Source: Brachyspira pilosicoli (GTDB taxonomy: Bacteria > Spirochaetota > Brachyspiria > Brachyspirales > Brachyspiraceae). From it: a stretch of 14,871 bases of DNA. The notes beneath the pieces were generated by a model. The model was not told the origin of the DNA. It worked only from the letters and a program-made list of their open reading frames with translations, and ran no database searches. The first letter of the stretch is position 1; each line of letters starts with the position of its first letter. The DNA is taken from contig NZ_SRZM01000018.1 in NCBI RefSeq assembly GCF_019402445.1, forward strand, positions 1 through 14,871, read 5' to 3'. Position numbers and translations under genes: made by a program. This document shows positions 1 to 6,581 of the stretch, in pieces.

Positions 1-70
1 ATTTGCACTTTTTGGTTCTTTGACGAAGTCTGCAGAGCGTAAGCTACGGGAAAAAGAAAAAGTTGAATAA
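1..70 (+). other. Edge segment: C-terminal gene tail or dispersed repeat
   Basis: One frame is open from base 2 to a TAA at 68-70 and reads FALFGSLTKSAERKLREKEK followed by VE, a basic, charged tail. The stretch is clearly richer in G and C than the following 230 bases. Its ends carry short inverted repeats (ACTTTTT at 7-13, AAAAAGT at 57-63). It could be the last codons of a gene starting outside the window, or a copy of an intergenic repeat that happens to stay open. I have the impression that similar segments recur in Brachyspira genomes, but this window alone cannot show it. Confidence 0.3.
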
Positions 71-303
71 AAATACTCATATTACTAAATATAATTGTTT
101 GGTGCTATATACTTAAAAACTCAATATATCTATTTTAAGAAAAATAACACATTTACAAAAATACATAAATTGACAAAACTATTTCTTTGAGTATATTTAT
201 AATATAACTATATATAATTATTGTTAGATTATTAAAAAAATTTGCATTAGAATAGAATATATATTAAAATATATAGTAATACTTTGTTTAAAGAGGATAG
301 TAT
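71..303. other. AT-rich intergenic region upstream of hslV
   Basis: This 233-base stretch is almost entirely A and T and contains no convincing gene on either strand. It holds the candidate hslV promoter (170-197) and the hslV ribosome binding site (AAGAGGA at 291-297). I see no stable G/C hairpin and no CIRCE-type inverted repeat (the HrcA operator) that would point to classical heat-shock repression. Confidence 0.6.
170..197 (+). promoter_or_regulatory. Candidate sigma-70-type promoter for hslVU
   Basis: A perfect -35 hexamer TTGACA (170-175) is followed after 16 bases by TATATT (192-197). A better -10 match, TATAAT at 198-203, is 22 bases away and too far. Transcription would start near 204-206, giving a leader of about 100 bases before hslV. 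In DNA this AT-rich, -10-like hexamers are common, so the case rests mainly on the exact -35 box. Confidence 0.45.
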
Positions 304-834
304 ATGTTTAAAGGCACTACTATATGTGCGGTATGCAGAGATGGTGTTACTGCTATAGCTGGAGACGGACAGGTTACTTTAGGTGAAACAGTGATGAAGC
401 CTAATGCTGTTAAATTAAGAAAATTATACGGGGGTAAGGTAATATCAGGTTTTGCTGGTTCTACTGCCGATGCTTTTACATTGTTTGAAAAGTTTGAAAA
501 AAAGCTTCAGGAGTTTTCGGGTGATTTGACACGTGCTGCTGTTGAGCTTGCTCGTGAGTGGAGAACTGATAAGATGCTTAGAAATTTACAGGCACTTATT
601 ATAGTTGCTAGCAAAGAGAAAATGTTGCTTTTATCTGGTAATGGTGATGTTATAGAGAGTGAGAATAATATACTTGCTATTGGAAGCGGCGGACAATATG
701 CTAAGGCTGCTGCTATGGCTTTGAGTGAAAATACTAATCTTTCTGCTAAAGAGATAGCCAGAAAGTCTTTGGAAATTGCTTCACAAATATGTATATATAC
801 CAATAGTAATATTTCTTTGGAGGTAATAGAATAG
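304..834 (+). CDS. hslV: HslV, proteolytic subunit of the HslUV (ClpYQ) protease
   Basis: HslV forms a double ring of six-subunit rings with a threonine active site inside. It degrades proteins unfolded and fed in by HslU in the cytoplasm. The 176-residue length is normal for the family. After a short propeptide (MFKG) comes TTI, so Thr5 should become the N-terminal nucleophile after processing. The GDGQVTLG block (residues 20-27), Lys37 (equivalent to catalytic Lys33 of mature E. coli HslV), [12 protein letters not shown] and the C-terminal CIYTN motif are all present. The ATG is preceded by AAGAGGA at a good distance and the N-terminus aligns with Thermotoga- and Bacillus-type HslV, which also carry short propeptides. 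Only three bases separate its stop from hslU, so the pair is surely co-transcribed. Confidence 0.97.
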   Translation: MFKGTTICAVCRDGVTAIAGDGQVTLGETVMKPNAVKLRKLYGGKVISGFAGSTADAFTLFEKFEKKLQEFSGDLTRAAVELAREWRTDKMLRNLQALIIVASKEKMLLLSGNGDVIESENNILAIGSGGQYAKAAAMALSENTNLSAKEIARKSLEIASQICIYTNSNISLEVIE

Positions 835-837
835 ATT

Positions 838-2199
838 ATGTCATTTGATGCAAAATTAGAAAGTGAGCTTACACCTAGAAGAATTGTTGAAGCTTTAGAC
901 CAATATATAATAGGTCAAACTGAGGCTAAACGTTCTGTGGCTATAGCTTTAAGAAATAGATATAGAAGACGTCATTTACCTGAGGAGTTAAAAGATGAAG
1001 TTGCTCCTAAAAATATTATATTAATAGGACCTACTGGGGTTGGTAAGACTGAGATTGCGAGAAGGCTTGCTAAATTAGTTAATGCTCCTTTTATTAAAGT
1101 TGAGGCTACTAAATATACTGAAGTTGGATATGTGGGAAGAGATGTTGAGAGCATGGTTAGAGATTTAGTTAATGCGGCTATATTTGAGCTTAAAACTTCT
1201 ATGATGAAAGAGGTTGAAAAAGAGGCTACTGATATTGCTTTGGATAAACTTGCTAAACTTTTACTTCCATCTGTAAAAAAAGAAGACAATGAAATAATAT
1301 CTGATGAAGAGGCTGAAAAGAAAAAGAATGCTAAAGAACAGATAAAAAAACGCATAGCTAATGGGGATTTTGATGAGAGCTATGTTGAAATAAAAATATC
1401 ATCTAGTCAGGGCAGAATGTTTGGCATCATACCTGGAATGGGATTTGAAGAGAATGATATGATTCAGTCTATGGTTGGAAGCATTATGCCTCAAAATAAA
1501 AAAAATAAAAAATTAAGAGTAAAAGAGGCTAAGAAATATCTTATAAATGAGGCGTCTGAAAGTTTAATAGATATGGAGAAAGTTACTGCTGATGCTTTAT
1601 CTTTAGCTGAAAATATGGGTATAATATTTTTAGATGAGATAGACAAGATTGCTAGCGGAAATAAAACAGACAGTGCCGATGTTGCACGTCATGGTGTACA
1701 GAGGGATTTGCTTCCTATAGTTGAAGGTACAACAGTTAATACTAAGTATGGTCCTATAAAAACTGACCATATACTTTTTATAGCGGCTGGTGCTTTTCAT
1801 GTTAATAAACCTTCTGATTTAATACCAGAATTGCAGGGTAGATTTCCTATTAGAGTTGAATTAAAGGCATTATCAAAAGAAGATTTTAAAGATATACTTA
1901 TTAATCCTAAGAATGCTATTACTAAACAGTATCAGGAATTACTTAAAACTGAGGGTGTTACTATAGAGTTTGAAGATGAGGCTTTAGAGAAAATAGCTGA
2001 TTTGGCTTATAATATTAATACTAATGTTGAAAATATTGGAGCTAGAAGACTTTATACTATTATGGAGAAAGTTTTTGAAGAAATTTCTTTTAGTGCAGAT
2101 GAGCATAGTGGAGAATTTATAAAAATAACTTCCGATAATGTTAAGGAGGCTGTAAAAGATATAGAAGAAAATAGAGATATTAGCAGATATATATTATAA
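838..2199 (+). CDS. hslU: HslU, AAA+ unfoldase of the HslUV protease
   Basis: HslU is a hexameric ClpX-like ATPase that recognises, unfolds and threads substrates into HslV. It is 453 residues long, slightly longer than the roughly 443 of E. coli. Walker A is GPTGVGKT (64-71), the substrate-gripping pore loop is GYVG (97-100), and Walker B is IIFLDEID (262-269). The region from about residue 110 to 250 is the family's inserted I-domain and is rich in Lys and Glu, as usual for the variable part. The protein ends DISRYIL, matching the conserved tail that inserts between HslV subunits to activate them. Its Shine-Dalgarno GGAGGT (819-824) lies inside the end of hslV, 13 bases from the ATG. This is a little long but consistent with translational coupling. 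Confidence 0.97.
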   Translation: MSFDAKLESELTPRRIVEALDQYIIGQTEAKRSVAIALRNRYRRRHLPEELKDEVAPKNIILIGPTGVGKTEIARRLAKLVNAPFIKVEATKYTEVGYVGRDVESMVRDLVNAAIFELKTSMMKEVEKEATDIALDKLAKLLLPSVKKEDNEIISDEEAEKKKNAKEQIKKRIANGDFDESYVEIKISSSQGRMFGIIPGMGFEENDMIQSMVGSIMPQNKKNKKLRVKEAKKYLINEASESLIDMEKVTADALSLAENMGIIFLDEIDKIASGNKTDSADVARHGVQRDLLPIVEGTTVNTKYGPIKTDHILFIAAGAFHVNKPSDLIPELQGRFPIRVELKALSKEDFKDILINPKNAITKQYQELLKTEGVTIEFEDEALEKIADLAYNINTNVENIGARRLYTIMEKVFEEISFSADEHSGEFIKITSDNVKEAVKDIEENRDISRYIL

Positions 2200-2226
2200 T
2201 AATTGTTGATTATATATATTATAATT

Positions 2227-2233
2227 AGGAGGG
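2227..2233 (+). promoter_or_regulatory. Ribosome binding site that sets the hemerythrin start at 2244
   Basis: AGGAGGG is a near-perfect Shine-Dalgarno. An in-frame ATG at 2235 is only one base downstream and cannot be used efficiently with it. The next in-frame ATG at 2244 is 10 bases away. This favours the shorter protein, which lacks MRF. Confidence 0.7.
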
Positions 2234-2243
2234 AATGAGATTT

Positions 2244-2717
2244 ATGAACGATACTGAAAAAAATATTGATATTGTAGAAGAAGAAAAGGATTCTGAGTTA
2301 TTTATAAAATGGCGTCCTATATATGAAACTAAGCATAAAATTATAGATAGCCAACACAAAGAACTTGTAAACATCATTAATGAACTTTATTTAAGCACAA
2401 TTAATAATAGCAATGACACTAATGGTGCTTTTATTAAGGCAGTTAAGAAGTGCATTGATTATACGCAATATCATTTTAAAACAGAAGAAAAGATTATGGA
2501 TTTAATCAATTATTCTGATGCTGAAAATCATAAGGCTATGCATAAAAACTTTTGTATGGAATTAGTTAATCAAATTAGAAAATATGAAGAGGGTCAGCCT
2601 TTTGTTGCTAATAAATTTTTAAAATATTTAAAAGATTGGTTATTAGAGCACATTGCTTTTAGAGATAAGATTTTTGTAGATGAAGTAATAACTTATTTGA
2701 AAAAAAATAATATATAA
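2244..2717 (+). CDS. Bacteriohemerythrin (non-heme diiron oxygen-binding protein)
   Basis: This 157-residue soluble protein has every ligand of the hemerythrin diiron centre. They are His38 (in IDSQHKEL), His77 and Glu81 (YHFKTEE), His96 and His100 (HKAMH), and His136 and Asp141 (HIAFRD). A conserved Trp23 precedes the first helix. Bacterial single-domain hemerythrins reversibly bind O2 and are thought to carry, store or scavenge it, or to sense it when fused to signalling domains; no such fusion is present here. The first 20 or so residues are acidic and probably disordered. The gene begins 44 bases after hslU on the same strand with a strong ribosome binding site, and may be co-transcribed with the protease genes. 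In an anaerobe, protection from traces of oxygen is the likely role (inference). Confidence 0.9.
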   Translation: MNDTEKNIDIVEEEKDSELFIKWRPIYETKHKIIDSQHKELVNIINELYLSTINNSNDTNGAFIKAVKKCIDYTQYHFKTEEKIMDLINYSDAENHKAMHKNFCMELVNQIRKYEEGQPFVANKFLKYLKDWLLEHIAFRDKIFVDEVITYLKKNNI

Positions 2718-2727
2718 AATACTTAAT

Positions 2728-2764
2728 AATATTAAACTATTTAATTTAAAAATAGTTTAATATT
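2728..2764. terminator. AT-rich bidirectional hairpin between convergent genes
   Basis: A 15-bp perfect inverted repeat (arms 2728-2742 and 2750-2764, 7-base loop) sits exactly between the stop of the hemerythrin gene and the stop of the convergent comM gene. The arms include TTAAACTATTT and its complement. The stem is nearly all A:U with one G:C pair, and the flanking T tract is weak. It is a plausible terminator for both strands by position, but less secure than a G/C-rich one. Confidence 0.55.
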
Positions 2765-2771
2765 TAAATTA

Positions 2772-4295
2772 TTAGTTTAGATTAAATCTATACTGCAAAG
2801 CTTCTGTTATATGTGAGGTTTCTATTATCTCTTTATTTTCTATGTCAGCTATAGTTCTTGAAACTTTAAGTATTTTATTATAGCTTCTTGCACTCATTGA
2901 AAACTTTTGCATTGCCATATTTAATATATTTTTAGCTTTGCTGTCTAATATACAAAACTTCTCAATATCTTTTATACCCATAGATGAGTTTGAAAATATT
3001 TTAAGTCCATTTTCTCTAAATCGTTTTTCTTGTATTTTTCTTGCATCAGTAACTATTTTACGCATAGAAGAAGAACTTTCTCCGTCAGCTTTTGAAATCA
3101 TTTTATCATAATCTATACCACGTACTTCTATTGATATATCTATTCTATCAAGTATAGGACCTGATAATTTTGCAATATATTTTTTTCTAGCTATTTCAGA
3201 GCATCTGCAAGTATGTTTTTCATCACCATAATAACCGCAAGGGCAAGGGTTCATAGCAGCAACTAAAGTAAAATTAGCAGGAAAAGATATGCTTCCGTTG
3301 GCTCTGCTTATTGTAATAATTTTCTCTTCCATAGGCTCTCTTAATGTTTGAAGTGCTGAGCTTTGAAACTCCACAAACTCATCAAGAAATAACACCCCAT
3401 TATGAGCTAAAGTAATCTCTCCTGCTTTTATATTTCTTCCTCCTCCTACTAAACTTACATGAGAAGAAGTATGATGTGGTATTCTAAAGGGGCGTTTTTT
3501 TACTATTGGCATATTTTTTGATAATAGCCCATAAGAAGAATATATTTTTGTTACCTCAATAGCCTCTTCAAAAGTGAGTGGAGGTAGTATTGTGGGTATT
3601 CTTTTTGCTATTAATGTTTTACCGCAGCCAGGGGACCCTATCATTATAAAGTTATGTCCTCCAGCAGCAGCTATCATTGCAGCACGCTTAGCATATTCCT
3701 GACCCTTTACTTCAGAAAAATCCACAGCTTCATTATTGTCTGATGTAAAATTAAAATTACCTTTAGATATTATAGCTTCTTTTTTGCCTTCAGAAACTTC
3801 CATTGCTTCTTTAAGTGTTTTTACAGGGTATAAATTAAGGCCTTCAATAATGTTAGCTTCTTCCATATTATTAAAAGGTATAATTGCATTTTTTATTCCC
3901 AATTCTTTGGCATTTAAAAGCATAGAGAATATTCCCTTTACTTCTCTCACACTTCCGTCTAACGCTAATTCACCAAGTATTATAGTGTTATTCATAAAAT
4001 CAGAAAAAAACAACTGAGCACTAGATGATAGTATACCCAAAGCAAAAGCTAAATCATACATGCTTCCTGTTTTTTTTATATCTGCTGGTGCTAAATTTAT
4101 GGTTATTCTCTTTGGCGGGAAAAATCTGTCGCTGTTGTTTATTGCAGCAATTACTCTCTCTTTTGCCTCATTAACTGCTTGGTCTGGCAACCCAACCACA
4201 TCAAACTTTGGCAAGCCTTCGGATATATTTACTTCTATAGTTATTGGTATGCCTTCTATACCATAAAGAGCTTCCGAATATATTTTGGTATGCAT
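2772..4295 (-). CDS. comM: ComM/YifB-family AAA+ ATPase (Mg-chelatase-like)
   Basis: The 507-residue length and full domain order match the YifB/ComM family. There is an N-terminal S5-like domain (residues 1-170, with EGLPKFDVVGLPD at 26-38), an AAA+ core, and a C-terminal Mg-chelatase-like helical domain. Walker A is GSPGCGKT (220-227) and Walker B is VLFLDEF (301-307). The paired cysteines 351, 353, 363 and 365 (CPCG...CRC) form the family's probable zinc site. In Vibrio, ComM is a hexameric motor that drives branch migration of DNA taken up by transformation. The family is also widespread in non-competent bacteria, so the role here may be general recombination. The ATG has GGAGT eight bases upstream on the minus strand. 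It lies 85 bases downstream of the broken lipoprotein gene and may share its transcript. Confidence 0.93.
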   Translation of the reverse strand: MHTKIYSEALYGIEGIPITIEVNISEGLPKFDVVGLPDQAVNEAKERVIAAINNSDRFFPPKRITINLAPADIKKTGSMYDLAFALGILSSSAQLFFSDFMNNTIILGELALDGSVREVKGIFSMLLNAKELGIKNAIIPFNNMEEANIIEGLNLYPVKTLKEAMEVSEGKKEAIISKGNFNFTSDNNEAVDFSEVKGQEYAKRAAMIAAAGGHNFIMIGSPGCGKTLIAKRIPTILPPLTFEEAIEVTKIYSSYGLLSKNMPIVKKRPFRIPHHTSSHVSLVGGGRNIKAGEITLAHNGVLFLDEFVEFQSSALQTLREPMEEKIITISRANGSISFPANFTLVAAMNPCPCGYYGDEKHTCRCSEIARKKYIAKLSGPILDRIDISIEVRGIDYDKMISKADGESSSSMRKIVTDARKIQEKRFRENGLKIFSNSSMGIKDIEKFCILDSKAKNILNMAMQKFSMSARSYNKILKVSRTIADIENKEIIETSHITEALQYRFNLN

Positions 4296-4380
4296 AAAAC
4301 ATTACTCCGATTAATTTTTTATGCATATAGTTAAACAAAGTTTTTATAATTTTAAGCCTTGATTTTATATTATTTTTAAT

Positions 4381-4871
4381 TTATTTTTTTGTCATAGTGC
4401 CTCTATAATATACAGGAGTTGGATTTTCTTCATCTGTAAAACTAACTTCAACAACAACATCTGCACTAGAATTATCAGCATTGAAAGTAGATATTGTTTT
4501 ATAAGAAGTATAATCATCAATTATAGTGAACTCTAAAGTGTTTTCTTTCAGATTATTAATTTTATCAAAAGATAAGCTAGGTTCTGGGTAACTAGAGCCT
4601 GATATATATACATCTATAGAAGCATCATTTTTTATTACAAATTTCCAAGTTAAATATTCAAGAGTGTTATCAGATTTTAGTCTTCCATTCCAAGTGCCTT
4701 CATGTTTTATAATATCTTCTTTATTGTTATTTATTTCTGTGTTAGTTTTGTTATTATTTGTTTCATTAGATGATGATGCATAGCTGTATTCTGCTCCTGT
4801 TGTTTTTTATTGCTGCAGCTTAATAACAATGCTGTTGCCACTATTATAATTAATAATAGTTTTTTTCTCAT
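4381..4871 (-). pseudogene. Small lipoprotein gene split by a one-base frameshift in a poly-A tract
   Basis: On the minus strand an ATG at 4871 opens MRKKLLLIIIVATALLLSCS, a textbook lipoprotein signal with lipobox LLSC, but this frame stops after 46 residues (4731-4733). A second frame carries a coherent body down to a TAA at 4381-4383, including HEGTWNGRLKSDNTLEYLTW near its start and YYRGTMTKK at its end. It has no usable start of its own and is closed upstream by a TAA at 4807-4809. The frames join cleanly if the run of six coding-strand A residues (plus-strand T run 4803-4808) had seven, giving a 163-residue lipoprotein with a Ser/Asn/Thr-rich linker and a beta-rich body. I do not recognise the family. 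The break may be a real mutation, a phase-variable off state or a sequencing error. The body shows no other lesion, so any loss is recent. Confidence 0.8.
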
Positions 4872-5057
4872 ATATTATTCTTTTATATATTCTCTTTTAT
4901 TAAAATAATATTCTATATGTAAATATCTCATATAATATAAAAAAAATATATAAATAGTGTTGCAAATTTATTAGATATAATAATTAAATAATATGTTAAA
5001 CTATTTTTAATTTATTTCGTATATTATAGTATACTTTAATTTTTGGGATAAAGAATT

Positions 5058-5597
5058 ATGACAAAAAATATTACATTGATTATATTATTTTTATTTGCTT
5101 TAAATCTATACCCTCTAGCTACATCAAAGCAATATGATAATTGGAAGGTAAAAACCATTGTATATGATGGCACAGATAAAAAAACAGTTACAATGTCTCT
5201 AAATCTTGATAAAAAGCTAGAAGTATATATAGCTTCAAGACAAGAACAATTAAACATCACAATTACTTGGTATAATGATAAAATTAATAATGATGATGCT
5301 GTAATATCATATTATTTTGACAATAAACAAAAAACAGAAATAGAGCCAATAGTTCGCTCAGAAAAAAATAATTTTGATATACTTTATACTATTTCTCCAT
5401 CATTTGGAATAGTACAGGAAGATGAAATAATTAGCTTTTTTAAAGATTTAATTAATCATACTACTATGACAATAAAACCTTATAGAGAATCAAAAAATGC
5501 ATATAATATAGATTTAAAAGGCATAAAAGAGGCAATAGAATATACAGATTTTTCTAATACTCTTTTTGATAAATATAAAACTAGTATTTTAAAATAA
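5058..5597 (+). CDS. Secreted periplasmic protein of unknown function
   Basis: This 179-residue protein begins with a clear signal peptide: Lys3, a hydrophobic core over about residues 5-20, then a likely cleavage near LATS-K (residues 21-24). There is no lipobox cysteine, so it should be released into the periplasm or exported. The mature part looks beta-rich (LEVYIAS, LNITITWYND, VISYYFDNKQ) and ends in a segment with YNIDLKGIKEAIE. That layout faintly resembles secreted proteins of the IalB or VasI/TagO type, which end in a similar 'xLxGxxxAl' motif; the resemblance is weak and should not be taken as a function. It is divergent from the broken lipoprotein gene, with 186 bases of AT-rich DNA between them. 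The Shine-Dalgarno is poor (GGGATAAAG at 5045-5053). Confidence 0.75.
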   Translation: MTKNITLIILFLFALNLYPLATSKQYDNWKVKTIVYDGTDKKTVTMSLNLDKKLEVYIASRQEQLNITITWYNDKINNDDAVISYYFDNKQKTEIEPIVRSEKNNFDILYTISPSFGIVQEDEIISFFKDLINHTTMTIKPYRESKNAYNIDLKGIKEAIEYTDFSNTLFDKYKTSILK

Positions 5598-5598
5598 C

Positions 5599-5626
5599 TT
5601 GACTTTTTTGTTTGCTGTATTATAAT
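5599..5626 (+). promoter_or_regulatory. Promoter for the amino-acid transporter operon
   Basis: TTGACT (5599-5604) and TATAAT (5621-5626) are separated by 16 bases, a strong match to a housekeeping-sigma promoter. It lies directly after the preceding gene and points at the transporter. A start near 5633 would give a leader of about 185 bases before the first binding-protein gene. That is long enough to hold a leader peptide and hairpin. Confidence 0.6.
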
Positions 5627-5651
5627 TGATTTTAAATTACGGAGTTATTTT

Positions 5652-5714
5652 ATGATTAACTATTTTTCTAATATAAAAATACTCTCTTTCTTTCAAGTAT
5701 TAATCAGGCGTTAA
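5652..5714 (+). CDS. Possible 20-residue leader peptide of the transporter operon
   Basis: An ATG seven bases after GGAG (5641-5644) opens a 20-codon frame, MINYFSNIKILSFFQVLIRR, ending at TAA 5712-5714. It lies between the promoter (5599-5626) and the first binding-protein gene. The two last sense codons are AGG CGT, two consecutive arginines in G-containing codons that stand out in this AT-rich DNA. They fall in the 5' arm and loop of a small hairpin. That layout is what a translational attenuator sensing arginine would look like, but two codons are few. The peptide could also be an untranslated chance frame. Confidence 0.35.
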   Translation: MINYFSNIKILSFFQVLIRR

Positions 5715-5722
5715 GCCTAATT
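5702..5722 (+). promoter_or_regulatory. Small hairpin over the leader-peptide stop codon
   Basis: AGGC (5706-5709) pairs with GCCT (5715-5718) around a five-base loop that contains the TAA stop of the leader frame. One mismatch further out, AAT (5702-5704) pairs with ATT (5720-5722), and the sequence continues TTCC. It is one of the few G/C-paired hairpins in the intergenic DNA of the window. The T run after it is short, so it is a doubtful terminator and could only be a weak attenuator. Confidence 0.35.
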
Positions 5723-5816
5723 TTCCATTAAAATCAAAAAAACACATTTTATTAATAAAAAATATATGTTAATATTATGTATCTTTATACACGTAAAAAA
5801 ATTTAGGAGATAAAAA

Positions 5817-6551
5817 ATGTTTAAAAAAATAATAATTACTACATCAATACTTTTAATATCTTTAATTGCTTTTATGAGCTGTTCTACAAAAGAAAATAAA
5901 CTTTATGTAGGCACTAATGCTGAATTTGAACCTTTTGAATATAGAGATGGCGAAAATATTGTTGGTTTTGATATAGATTTAATCAACGAAATAGCTAAAA
6001 TTATGAAGCAAGATATTGAAGTTGTAGACATGGCTTTTGACGGACTTCTTCCTGCTTTACAGTCTAAAAAGATAGATATAATTATTGCTGGTATGACTGC
6101 AGATGAAGAGAGAAAGAAGTTTGTTAATTTTACAGATCCTTATTATAGCACTCAGCAATCTATATTAGTTCATAAAGATAATAAAGATATTTATAGCTTT
6201 GATAATTTAGAAGGCAAAAATGTTGGTGTTGTATTAGGTTTTACAGGGGACTTAATTGTAAGCGAAATGTCTAATGTAAATGCTCAGAAATATGGTGCTA
6301 CATCAGAGGCTATATTAGCTTTGAAAAGCAAAAAAGTAGATGCTGTAGTTTTAGATTATGAGCCTGCTAGCAAATATTTTGACCAAAATAATGATTTAAA
6401 ATTAATTATAACAGATTCTAAAAGTGAAGAATATGCTATTGCTATGAGAAAAGAAGATACAGAATTACTTAAAAAAGTTAATGATGCTTTAAATACTATA
6501 AAAGAAAACGGCACTTACGATATGCTTATAGCAAAATATTTTGAAAAGTAA
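5817..6551 (+). CDS. Amino-acid ABC transporter substrate-binding lipoprotein (first copy)
   Basis: This is a 244-residue extracellular solute-binding protein of family 3, tethered to the membrane through Cys22 after the signal peptide (lipobox FMSC). It should capture an amino acid and deliver it to the permease encoded downstream. The fold signatures are GTNAEFEPFEY (32-42), FDIDLINEIAK (51-61), FDGLLPAL (74-81) and AGMTADEER (91-99). Arg99 is the expected carboxylate ligand, and Asp180 in VLDYEPA the expected amino-group ligand. In most relatives the residue three before that Arg is a hydroxyl residue, as in the second copy (Thr96); here it is Asp96, hinting at different ligand contacts. 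AGGAGA (5805-5810) precedes the ATG. The substrate cannot be read from sequence; glutamine or a basic amino acid are the usual guesses. Confidence 0.92.
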   Translation: MFKKIIITTSILLISLIAFMSCSTKENKLYVGTNAEFEPFEYRDGENIVGFDIDLINEIAKIMKQDIEVVDMAFDGLLPALQSKKIDIIIAGMTADEERKKFVNFTDPYYSTQQSILVHKDNKDIYSFDNLEGKNVGVVLGFTGDLIVSEMSNVNAQKYGATSEAILALKSKKVDAVVLDYEPASKYFDQNNDLKLIITDSKSEEYAIAMRKEDTELLKKVNDALNTIKENGTYDMLIAKYFEK

Positions 6552-6581
6552 GTATATAATTATTAGTTGGAGATAAAAATT

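Noticed and set aside
972..1355. Long open frame on the minus strand inside hslU
   Set aside because: It is antisense to a strongly conserved gene, has a Ser/Phe/Leu-rich composition typical of reversed AT-rich coding sequence, and has no ribosome binding site. The same reasoning removes the antisense frames inside hslV, comM, the permease, the TPR gene and selD.
2191..2226. Repeated ATATTATAAT between hslU and the hemerythrin gene
   Set aside because: It is a simple A/T word present by chance in such sequence; only two copies occur and no -35 box is correctly placed.
5627..5816. Riboswitch or T-box in the transporter leader
   Set aside because: Apart from the small 5702-5722 hairpin the leader is almost pure A/T. 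I see no conserved T-box sequence, no lysine or glycine riboswitch core, and no strong terminator stem.
6567..6581. Upstream TTG start for the second binding protein, adding MEIKI
   Set aside because: The TTG overlaps the Shine-Dalgarno GGAGA (6569-6573), which is correctly spaced for the ATG at 6582; the shorter form also gives a normal lipoprotein signal.
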